From positions 62,001 through 126,000 of the forward strand of contig NZ_CP029210.1 of assembly GCF_003100395.1 (NCBI RefSeq): a stretch of DNA of 64,000 bases. The letters run 5' to 3'. The position numbers and the translations under genes were made by a program. Source of the stretch: Aquabacterium olei (GTDB lineage Bacteria > Pseudomonadota > Gammaproteobacteria > Burkholderiales > Burkholderiaceae_C). The notes beneath the pieces are model-generated. The model saw only the letters and a list, made by a program, of their open reading frames with translations, was not told the origin of the DNA and did no database searches. Shown here in pieces: positions 46,749-53,604 of this stretch; position 1 is the first letter of the stretch; every line of letters starts with the position of its first letter.

Positions 46749-48929
46749 TCAGAAGCCGTGCAGGTAGCGCACGGACACCAGGGCGTTGCGGCCCGCAGCG
46801 GTCTCGAAGAAGCGGCCGTTGCCATCGTTGACGATGACGCTGCCGGCGTAGCGCTTGTCGCCCACGTTGTCGACCCGGGCCAGCACCTCGATGGCGCTGC
46901 CCTTCGCGTCAAGCTGGAAGCGCTGGAGCCAGCGCACGTTGACGATGCCCCAGCCGGCCGCGAAGTCGCTGTTGCGGTCGTTGACGGCGGTGCGGCTGCG
47001 GGCCTGCCATTCCAGGCCGGCTTCCATGCCGCGCTTCGGCTGCCACACCAGCTCGGCAAAGGCGTTCTGCTTCTGCGTGCCGGCAATGCGGTTGCCGGCG
47101 GCCACGGGCACGTTCGCCTGAGTGCAACGCGAGCCTTCGCAGGTCAGGAAATTGTCTTGGTAGCTTGCATCGAGCCAGGTGAAGGCTGCGGCGGTACGCC
47201 ACTGAGGGGTCAGACGCCACTGGCCGCTTAGCTCCAGCCCCTTGCGCTGCGTGTGGCCCACGTTTTGAAAGGAAGACCGTCCGCCCACGCTGCTGAGCAC
47301 GCCGATCTCGTTGCTCGTGTTGACTACAAAAAGGGTTGCGTCGAGGGCCGTGCCGGGCGTCGGGCGCCACTTGCTACCGATTTCGGCATGGCGGCTGGTT
47401 TGGGGCTTCAGCGCTGTGTTGAAGCCGCCGCCTTCACTGGTGCGGTAAGCGAGCTCACCGAGCGTGGGTGACTCGAAGCCGCGACCGACGCCCGCGTGCA
47501 GCGTCCACGAGGATGCTGCTTTCCAACGCAGACCCAGTACGGGTGTGTTGTAGTCGTACCGCATGGTGCCTGTGTCGTTGCCATTGCTGAGATAGCTGTC
47601 CTTACTCACCAGCAACACCTGTCCGGAGCGGAGCCCGGCCGTCGCAGCCCAATCGGGCGCGAAGCTCCATTCGGCCTGTACATAGGCTTCCCGGGTGCGT
47701 GCGGCGTTGGTTTCGTCCCGGCGTTGAGTGCCCTTGACGCCGAGCTGTGTCGGGCCGGTGCTGGGGCCGAGATAGTTGAGGTAGCCGCGACGGTTGTCGT
47801 ACTGGTCCTCCAAGTTCACGCCGGTGACCAGATCGACATTTGTCCAGCGCCAGTTCAGGCGCCCGTCCAGGCCCATGTAGTCGCGATCGAAGTCGACGAC
47901 GCCGCCGCTATGGGTCGCGGGCTGACGGTCATAAGGGATGCTCTGGTACTGCGTCACCGTTCGCCGGCCGGCGTAGGCCACCAGCTGGCTTTCCTGCAGG
48001 GCGCCCGCCTGCGTGAAGCGGTGCTGCCAGCTCGTGCCGATCTGCGTCTGGTTGAGGTTCTTGCGCGTGTTGTACTGTCGCGCTTCGGGGGCAACCCGAT
48101 CGGGGTCTGCGTCGAAGTCCTTGCGCTCCAGCCCCAGCGGATCCTGCGCCTGCTGCACGTGGTGGCTCAACTGCGCCACGATGCGGTCATGCGGCAGACG
48201 CCATTCGGCCTTGACGTTGCCCAGGTGTCGGTCTGCGGCGCTGCGGTCGCGCGGGCCATCGGTGTGCAGGCTCGAGGCACTGGCCGACATCGACAGCGTC
48301 TCGCTGATCGGGGCACCACCGGCCACACGGACCTGGTACAGCGCGTTGCTGCCCACATCCAGGCTGCTTTCGAAGAAGCGCTCGGTGATGGGCTGGCTCA
48401 CCAGCGAGATCACGCCGCCGGCCGCATTGCCGTACAGCGCCGAGAACGGGCCGCGGATGACCTCGATGCGCTGCGCGCTGGCCAGATCGAAGTGGCCGAC
48501 CTGCCCCTGCCCGTCGGGCATGGTGGCCGGGATGCCGTCGGTGTAGAGCCGCAGGCCGCGCACGCCGAAGGTGGCGCGGGCGCCGAAGCCGCGCGAGCTG
48601 ATCTGCAGATCCTGCGCGTAGTTGTTGCGGTTGTTGACCACCAGGCCCGGTACGCGGGCCATCGCTTCCGACAGGTTGACCATGGGCCCGGCCGCGCGCA
48701 GGGTGCGGCTGTCGACCACGCTGGCCGCGAACGGGGCATCCTGCAGGCGGGTGGCGCGGGTGCTGGCGCTGACCACCACCGGATCGACTTCGGAGGCCGC
48801 TTCGGACGTTTCGGCTGCCCGGGCGGCCCCGGTGTGCAGAAGGCCGGCGCAGGTGGCCAGCGTGGCCCAGGCCAGCGGGCTCAGTCGGGGCGAGGCGGGG
48901 AGGCGGCGGGGGGCGATGTGGTGTCTCAT
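46749..48929 (-). CDS. pqqU: TonB-dependent receptor, PqqU (YncD)-like PQQ importer
   Basis: The 726-residue outer-membrane receptor has a signal peptide (cleaved near ARAAE, residue 39), a plug domain and a 22-strand barrel ending in Phe. From memory of E. coli PqqU (YncD), key stretches agree closely: NYAQDLQ near 104, RGFGARATFGVRGLRLYTDG near 112, IPATMPDGQGQ near 133, RGPFSALYGNA near 158, and the C-terminal GSVIVNDGNGRFFE. YncD imports the cofactor pyrroloquinoline quinone at low concentration. A PQQ-type dehydrogenase gene lies just beyond the regulator, which supports the assignment. Some of the barrel coding sequence (47.3-48.0 kb) looks less GC-rich than the ends. A sigma-54 promoter candidate lies 57 bases upstream. 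Confidence 0.85.
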   Translation of the reverse strand: MRHHIAPRRLPASPRLSPLAWATLATCAGLLHTGAARAAETSEAASEVDPVVVSASTRATRLQDAPFAASVVDSRTLRAAGPMVNLSEAMARVPGLVVNNRNNYAQDLQISSRGFGARATFGVRGLRLYTDGIPATMPDGQGQVGHFDLASAQRIEVIRGPFSALYGNAAGGVISLVSQPITERFFESSLDVGSNALYQVRVAGGAPISETLSMSASASSLHTDGPRDRSAADRHLGNVKAEWRLPHDRIVAQLSHHVQQAQDPLGLERKDFDADPDRVAPEARQYNTRKNLNQTQIGTSWQHRFTQAGALQESQLVAYAGRRTVTQYQSIPYDRQPATHSGGVVDFDRDYMGLDGRLNWRWTNVDLVTGVNLEDQYDNRRGYLNYLGPSTGPTQLGVKGTQRRDETNAARTREAYVQAEWSFAPDWAATAGLRSGQVLLVSKDSYLSNGNDTGTMRYDYNTPVLGLRWKAASSWTLHAGVGRGFESPTLGELAYRTSEGGGFNTALKPQTSRHAEIGSKWRPTPGTALDATLFVVNTSNEIGVLSSVGGRSSFQNVGHTQRKGLELSGQWRLTPQWRTAAAFTWLDASYQDNFLTCEGSRCTQANVPVAAGNRIAGTQKQNAFAELVWQPKRGMEAGLEWQARSRTAVNDRNSDFAAGWGIVNVRWLQRFQLDAKGSAIEVLARVDNVGDKRYAGSVIVNDGNGRFFETAAGRNALVSVRYLHGF

Positions 48930-48985
48930 GATCTCGTTGTGGTGGCAGCGTGCGCCGGTCGGACCGGGTGCGGACAGTGTCCGCG

Positions 48986-49001
48986 TGCAGACACCGTGCC
49001 A
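48986..49001 (-). promoter_or_regulatory. Sigma-54 (-24/-12) promoter candidate for the pqqU-like gene
   Basis: Read on the minus strand this is TGGCACGGTGTCTGCA. It matches the consensus TGGCACG-N4-TTGCA at every fixed position except one (C for T in the -12 element), with GG and GC exactly ten bases apart and a C before the TGG as in the extended consensus. Transcription would start near 48975, giving about a 45-base leader before the ATG at 48929. Confidence 0.72.
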
Positions 49002-49095
49002 GGGCCCCGGCAGCGTGTCATCGGGGCAAGCACGCGCCGCGCACCGGCCGGCTTTCGGGGAGACCCGCGGCGCCGCTCATGATTTTCAGGAGCCC

Positions 49096-49119
49096 GTGTG
49101 ACAGCGGTGACACAGGTGC
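49096..49119. promoter_or_regulatory. TGACAC-type repeat upstream of the pqqU-like promoter
   Basis: The element contains two direct copies of GTGACA separated by three bases (49098-49103 and 49107-49112), and continues as TGACACAGGTGC at 49108-49119. That 12-mer is identical to the one upstream of the PQQ dehydrogenase gene (43969-43980). It lies about 95-130 bases upstream of the sigma-54 promoter candidate, a normal enhancer distance. A further CGTGTC follows at 49125-49130. Confidence 0.55.
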
Positions 49120-49169
49120 GCCGCCGTGTCTCGTCATGGAGCACGCGCGATCGCACGGACGGGCGGAGC

Positions 49170-49198
49170 AAAAAAAAAGCGGGTCCCGAGGGACCCGC
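49170..49198 (-). terminator. Rho-independent terminator of the flhDC transcript
   Basis: On the minus strand an 8-bp GC-rich stem (GCGGGTCC / GGACCCGC) with the loop CTCG is followed by nine T residues. It lies about 200 bases after the flhC stop, upstream of the pqqU-like gene, and would keep flagellar transcripts out of that gene. Confidence 0.88.
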
Positions 49199-49300
49199 AT
49201 CGAAAGCACAAGACTGCCGTGCTGCTAGGAGGAGACAAGCATGAAACAGAAAGAGTCCGCCTGACGGGAGCAGGGACTTGACGACCAGGCCGGTCGGGCG

Positions 49301-49337
49301 GGATACAACTGGAACAACGGGTACAACCGGTACAACC
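49301..49337. repeat. Four short tandem units of GGNACAAC
   Basis: Consecutive units GGATACAACT, GGAACAACG, GGTACAACC and GGTACAACC form a small imperfect tandem array just downstream of the flhC stop. It could be a protein-binding array or a simple slippage product; no gene covers it. Confidence 0.7.
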
Positions 49338-49394
49338 ACTGCGATGCGGCGTGAACCGGCGCCGCGCCGGGGTGAGGGCATCCGCCCCCGGAAA

Positions 49395-49931
49395 TCAGTG
49401 CATCTGGATGCCGCCAGCGGCCTTGCCCTTGCCGGCGCGGGCGGGCGGGTTGCACATGCCACACACGAAGTGACGCGAGATCTCGTGCGGGTGGGTGACG
49501 AAGTGGCCGCCACACTTGGAGCACTTGGTCATCGTCAGCATGCCGTTGTCGACGAATTTCACCAGACGCCAGGCGCGCGTCACAGACAGCAGCGGCTCGA
49601 GGTTCTGGGTGGCGGTCTGTTCCAGATAGAGCTGGTAGGCCTTGATCACCACGTCGATCTCGTCCATTTCCGCGGCCTTGTTCAGGTACTCGTGGATGTT
49701 CATGAACAGGCTGGCGTGGATGTTCGGCTGCCAGGTCATGAACCAGTCGGTCGAGAAGGGGAGCTGACCTTTCGACGGCGACTTGCCCGAGACTTCCTTG
49801 TAGAGGCGCAGCAGGCGCTCGTAAGACATGTCGGTTTCCGACTCCAGCACTTGCAGGCGGGCACCCAGGTTGATCAGGGTGACGGCGCGCTCGATTTGCT
49901 TGGCTTCGGTCAACAGGCTCTTGGTGCGCAT
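49395..49931 (-). CDS. flhC: Flagellar master regulator subunit FlhC
   Basis: The 178-residue protein is the zinc-binding subunit of the FlhD4C2 complex that activates class II flagellar operons. Seen: EAKQIERAVTLINLGARLQVLESET near residue 9, SYERLLRLYKEVSGKSPSKGQLPFSTDWFM in the middle region, and the zinc cysteines CSKCGG near 137 and CGMC near 158, two CxxC pairs as in E. coli FlhC. The gene is 56 bases after flhD. motA/motB, often next in this operon, are not present; a terminator follows. Confidence 0.95.
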   Translation of the reverse strand: MRTKSLLTEAKQIERAVTLINLGARLQVLESETDMSYERLLRLYKEVSGKSPSKGQLPFSTDWFMTWQPNIHASLFMNIHEYLNKAAEMDEIDVVIKAYQLYLEQTATQNLEPLLSVTRAWRLVKFVDNGMLTMTKCSKCGGHFVTHPHEISRHFVCGMCNPPARAGKGKAAGGIQMH

Positions 49932-49987
49932 GGTGGTCTCTCTCGGTAGGGCGAAAACGGCGGGATCCGGATCAGGCGGCCTGAAGA

Positions 49988-50311
49988 TCAGGCGGCTTCC
50001 TGGTGGCGGCCGGCCATCAGGATGGAAGCGTGCAGGCGGCTGACGGCATCGTTGGCCGCGCCCTTGCCGTGGTTGGTCAGCAGGTTCCACACGAGGTCGT
50101 CGTCGACCCGCATGCGGCACACCAGGGTGTTGCCCGAAGCGATCTTCAGCACCTGAGCCGGGGTGAGCGAGGCCAGGCGGTCGGCCGCTTCTTCCGACAG
50201 ACCCAGGCGGAACAGCGCCTGCTCGCGGTCCGTGCGGATCAGGTTCTGAGCCAGCATCAGGTACGAGAGGTTGGTTTCGCGGATTTCGTTCAGGATCTGT
50301 TCGTTGGTCAT
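49988..50311 (-). CDS. flhD: Flagellar master regulator subunit FlhD
   Basis: The 107-residue protein forms with FlhC the hetero-hexamer that turns on flagellar genes with sigma-70. It has the family pattern EQILNEIRETNLSYLMLAQNLIR at residues 4-26, RLGLSEEAADRLASLTPAQVLKIA near 43 and DDDLVWNLL near 78. GGAG lies 7 bases before ATG 50311; the open frame extends upstream without a better start. Upstream control DNA (50312-50691) holds repeated TTTGTCTG octamers and two palindromes. Confidence 0.95.
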   Translation of the reverse strand: MTNEQILNEIRETNLSYLMLAQNLIRTDREQALFRLGLSEEAADRLASLTPAQVLKIASGNTLVCRMRVDDDLVWNLLTNHGKGAANDAVSRLHASILMAGRHQEAA

Positions 50312-50691
50312 GGTGTGCTCCGAGTTCTTGCTGTGCGGTGCAGTGCGGAACTGCGTTGTCGATGGAGTCATTGTGCAAACAACGGCCAGTTTTCTTGATA
50401 GGCGCGCGGCTGTAAGGCCGGTCGGCGTGCGGCTACACGGCGTGTAGGAATTTGTCTGACAGAAGCCCCGAACAGCGGCATCCGTCACGGCCAGACAAAA
50501 GGTTGTGAAAACCTGCCTATTTGTCTGCCGATTCGCGCCGGCGGGCGCACGGAGGCGGCGCCTGCGTGACGGGCGTCACACGGGGCGGGCGGGAGGCGGT
50601 TCTATGCTGGAGCGAACAAGGCAACCCACCTGATGAAGGCGCCTCCAGCGGCGCCGCCCCACGAGGTTGCCGTCACACCAGGAGGGCGCCG
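50312..50691. other. Divergent control region between flhD and the metalloprotease gene
   Basis: This 380-base gene-free region contains a perfect CTACAC-GGC-GTGTAG palindrome (50433-50447), three copies of the octamer TTTGTCTG (50451-50458 plus strand, 50492-50499 minus strand, 50520-50527 plus strand), and a perfect GTGACG-GG-CGTCAC palindrome (50566-50579) nearer the protease gene. These look like binding sites for regulators of flhDC and of the protease gene. I see no sigma-70 promoter that I can place with confidence. Confidence 0.55.
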
Positions 50692-52629
50692 ATGCGCTGG
50701 CAGAAACCGGATTTCTTCACCCTGACCCCCGTGGCCGCCTGGCTGGCGCTCGGCCTGGCCGGCGCTCCGGCGCTGGCCACCGCCCCGCCGTCGCCTGCGG
50801 TCGGCATGACGCTGCAGGCCCAGACCGCGCTCGCGCCAGCCCGGCTGATGGCCATGCAGCCCGGCGAGGTGGTGAGCATCGATTTCCCAGTGGCGGGGCG
50901 CCACAGCGTCGTCTTCGAGCACACCACCGCCGGCCGCGGCGGGCTGCGCTACTGGCACGGCCACCTGGCGGGCCACGAGCGCGACCGCGTCGTGCTGCAG
51001 GCCTTCCCCAACGGCCGACTGGTGGGCGCGCTGCGCCACCAGGGCCAGCTCGTGAGCTTCCGGCAGGAGGCCGACCGGCGCCTGGTGGCGGCCCGCGAGG
51101 CAGCCCGGATCAGCGGCCAGGCCTGGCGCCTGGGCGAGCGTCTGGACAAGGGCACCCGCGTGGTCCACGAGAACGTGGCGGCCCTGGTGGACGCCACCGT
51201 GGGCAGCGAGATCGCGCTGCCCCTGCCCGACGGCCGCACCGAGGTGGCCATCGTGACCGCCGCCGGCCTGGATGCCCATGGCCATCTGCAGATCCAGGCC
51301 ATCAGCCGACTGGAAGGCCGCGGCAGTCCCACCGTCATCACGGTGGGCAGCGATGCCGTGTTTGCCGCCGTCTTCACGCCCCAGGGCGAATACCAGCTGG
51401 TGACCCGCCAGGGCCGCACGCTGATGCTCGACCCGCAGGCCGCCGGGCTGGCCCAGCCCCAGGGGGAGGACCACATCCCGGTCACCGACGAGGCCGGCGC
51501 CACCGTGGCGGCCGCACAGTCGACCCGCACCACCACAACGAAGACCACAACGAAGACCACCACGGTGGCGGGCAGCACCACGACCACGGGCTCCGCGGCC
51601 TTCGTGCCGCTGGCAGCCGGCACGGTGGACACCACGCTCACGCTGTTGATGACCTACAGCCCCAGCTTCGTCAGGCAGTGGGGCACCGAAGCCGCGGCGC
51701 GCACACGGCTGTCCAACATCGTGCAGGTGGCCAACGCGGCCTATGGCAACAGCGGCACGGGCGTGCGCTTCAAGGTGGTCGGCTGGAAGCTGGTGAACCA
51801 GGCCGACGCCACGCCGCAGACCGTGCTGTCGGCGCTGCGGGCGGGCAGCGGCGCCTTTGCCGGCATCGGGACGCTGAAGGCCAGCGTGGGCGCCGCCATG
51901 GTCAGCTTCTACGCCCCGTTCAACACCACCACCGCGGCCTCCAGCACGTGCGGCGTGGCCTATGTGCCGGCATCCGGCTCGCAGGGGCTGGCAGCCTACC
52001 GCACGCAGGCCCCCACGCTGATGTACTCGGCGCTCAACGACGGCCAGACCACCAGCAGTTACTGCTCGCTGTTGAGCTTCCCGCATGAGCTGGGCCACAA
52101 CCTGGGCGCCCTGCACGACAAGGCCAACTCCAGCACCTCGGGCGTGTTCCCGTACAGCTACGGCAAGGGTGTGAGCGGCAGCTACGGCACGGTCATGTCC
52201 TACATCTCGCCGCGGGTGGCGCTGTTCTCGTCGCCCCAACTCCAGTGCACGAGCACCGGCACGGCCTGCGGCACCGACACGGAAAACGTCGTGGCCACCG
52301 TGCTGCAGACCAAGTCGGTCGTGGCGGCGCTGGGCAAGCCGGCGAATGCCGACGTGGCCGTGACCGGCGCGACCATGGTGGCCGGCGCGCTGCGCACCGC
52401 CACGGGCGCGGCGTACACCGGGGCCACCACCATCAGCACCAGCACGCCGGGCGTCACCTGCACGACGGGCACCACGGGGCTCTACGTGTGTCGCGTGCCC
52501 AACGCCACCCCGTCGATCACGGTCGCGGTGAAGGCCGTGGGCAAGACCGTCAGCCCCTCCGTGGCCACCTTCGCGGTCAACCCTCTGGCCGAGCGACCGG
52601 TCACCGGCACCACGTTCTACGTACGTTGA
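50692..52629 (+). CDS. Secreted reprolysin-like (M12-type) zinc metalloprotease
   Basis: The 645-residue product has a signal peptide (AAWLALGLAGAPALATA, cleaved near 32), a propeptide-like region (about 35-270), a threonine-rich linker (about 280-305, runs such as TTTTKTTTKTTT) and a metzincin catalytic domain with HELGHNLGALHD near 464 and the Met-turn GTVMSYISP near 500. The C-terminal 130 residues look like a bacterial Ig-like beta-sandwich with two Cys. It should be exported, cleave extracellular proteins and be zinc-dependent. AGGAGGG sits 5 bases before ATG 50692, deciding that start over the longer frame from 50521. Confidence 0.85.
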   Translation: MRWQKPDFFTLTPVAAWLALGLAGAPALATAPPSPAVGMTLQAQTALAPARLMAMQPGEVVSIDFPVAGRHSVVFEHTTAGRGGLRYWHGHLAGHERDRVVLQAFPNGRLVGALRHQGQLVSFRQEADRRLVAAREAARISGQAWRLGERLDKGTRVVHENVAALVDATVGSEIALPLPDGRTEVAIVTAAGLDAHGHLQIQAISRLEGRGSPTVITVGSDAVFAAVFTPQGEYQLVTRQGRTLMLDPQAAGLAQPQGEDHIPVTDEAGATVAAAQSTRTTTTKTTTKTTTVAGSTTTTGSAAFVPLAAGTVDTTLTLLMTYSPSFVRQWGTEAAARTRLSNIVQVANAAYGNSGTGVRFKVVGWKLVNQADATPQTVLSALRAGSGAFAGIGTLKASVGAAMVSFYAPFNTTTAASSTCGVAYVPASGSQGLAAYRTQAPTLMYSALNDGQTTSSYCSLLSFPHELGHNLGALHDKANSSTSGVFPYSYGKGVSGSYGTVMSYISPRVALFSSPQLQCTSTGTACGTDTENVVATVLQTKSVVAALGKPANADVAVTGATMVAGALRTATGAAYTGATTISTSTPGVTCTTGTTGLYVCRVPNATPSITVAVKAVGKTVSPSVATFAVNPLAERPVTGTTFYVR

Positions 52630-52722
52630 GGAGGAAGTTAGCGCTCACTCATGACGACGTCACCGCCTCGTGTCCGACGGGGCGCACCCTGGCCGTTTGC
52701 GGCAAGTGAAATGCCCAGCCTG

Positions 52723-52788
52723 ATAGCTGTTGGCAATGAGGTGAATTTGTTCAATCAATTCGCTTTATGGGCCGGGCTGGCCTAAGAT
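52723..52788 (+). promoter_or_regulatory. OxyR-like operator and promoter of ahpC
   Basis: Four tetramers spaced exactly by seven bases, ATAG-N7-CAAT-N7-ATTT-N7-CAAT (52723-52759), follow the known OxyR layout ATAG-N7-CTAT repeated twice, with 12 of 16 positions matching. A TAAGAT -10 box at 52783-52788 lies downstream with a weak -35 abutting the operator, the usual geometry for OxyR activation. The ahpC ATG is at 52831. Confidence 0.75.
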
Positions 52789-52830
52789 TCACTTCGTTGT
52801 TCATCACAACCCAAACCAAGGAACCCAGTC

Positions 52831-53406
52831 ATGAGCCTGATCAACACGCAAGTCCAGCCGTTCAAGACCCAAGCTTTCGTCAACCGTGGCGGCAAGGGTG
52901 AGTTCATCGAAGTCACCGAAGAAAGCCTGAAGGGCAAGTGGTCGGTTCTGATCTTCATGCCGGCAGCCTTCACCTTCAACTGCCCGACCGAGATCGAAGA
53001 CGCCGCCGACAACTACGCCGCCTTCCAGGCCGCGGGCGCCGAGGTCTACATCGTCACGACCGACACCCACTTCTCGCACAAGGTGTGGCACGAAACCTCG
53101 CCGGCCGTCGGCAAGGCCAAGTTCCCGCTGGTGGGCGACCCCACCCACACGCTGACCAACGCCTTCGGCGTGCACATCCCCGAAGAAGGCCTGGCCCTGC
53201 GCGGCACCTTCGTGGTGAACCCGGACGGCGTCATCAAGACCGTCGAAATCCACTCGAACGAGATCGCCCGCGACGTGTCGGAAACCCTGCGCAAGCTGAA
53301 GGCTGCCCAGTACACCGCCGCCAACCCCGGCCAGGTCTGCCCGGCCAAGTGGAAGGAAGGCGCCAAGACCCTGGCTCCGTCGCTGGACCTGGTCGGCAAG
53401 ATCTGA
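52831..53406 (+). CDS. ahpC: Alkyl hydroperoxide reductase peroxiredoxin subunit AhpC
   Basis: The 191-residue typical 2-Cys peroxiredoxin detoxifies hydrogen peroxide, organic peroxides and peroxynitrite, with electrons from AhpF. The peroxidatic Cys is in FTFNCPTEIED near residue 52 and the resolving Cys in GQVCPAKW near 170; FSHKVWHE and RGTFVVNPDG are family landmarks. Within the peroxidatic motif, residues usually read as FVCPTELED are FNCPTEIED, and a preceding PADFTF is PAAFTF, a mild divergence. The ahpF gene starts 198 bases downstream, and an OxyR-like operator lies upstream. Confidence 0.96.
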   Translation: MSLINTQVQPFKTQAFVNRGGKGEFIEVTEESLKGKWSVLIFMPAAFTFNCPTEIEDAADNYAAFQAAGAEVYIVTTDTHFSHKVWHETSPAVGKAKFPLVGDPTHTLTNAFGVHIPEEGLALRGTFVVNPDGVIKTVEIHSNEIARDVSETLRKLKAAQYTAANPGQVCPAKWKEGAKTLAPSLDLVGKI

Positions 53407-53604
53407 TCGACCTGACGTCAGACACCCCTGTTGTTTGACCTGTGAGAAGGCGCGCCCTTCCCACACCGCTGACACTGCCTACCCTGCGGGCCCACGAAGC
53501 CGGCCGGGGTGGGGCAGTGCAGCCTGCTCGCTGGCCCCAACCCTTGACGCAGTACAGGAGGCCGGTTTTCACAGTCGCTTGACACCGAATTCACTCAGAA
53601 AAGG

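Larger units (their letters stand above)
48930..49394. other. Intergenic region between the pqqU-like and flhC genes
   Basis: This 465-base stretch has no convincing gene. It contains a minus-strand sigma-54 promoter candidate (48986-49001), a TGACAC-type repeat group (49096-49119), a Rho-independent terminator for the incoming flhDC transcript (49170-49198), and four 9-10-base tandem units GGNACAAC at 49301-49337. The small open frames here lack ribosome sites. Confidence 0.6.

Noticed and set aside
48977..48994. GTGTC-N8-GACAC upstream of the pqqU-like gene
   Set aside because: It overlaps the -12/-24 element itself and so is unlikely to be an enhancer site; probably a by-product of the promoter sequence.
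49025..49040. Second sigma-54-like element upstream of the pqqU-like gene
   Set aside because: The GG and GC dinucleotides are nine, not ten, bases apart, and a correctly spaced, better match lies closer to the gene.
51525..51590. Threonine-codon repeat as a possible phase-variable microsatellite
   Set aside because: The repeat units are imperfect and lie in frame as a protein linker; there is no uniform run likely to slip out of frame.
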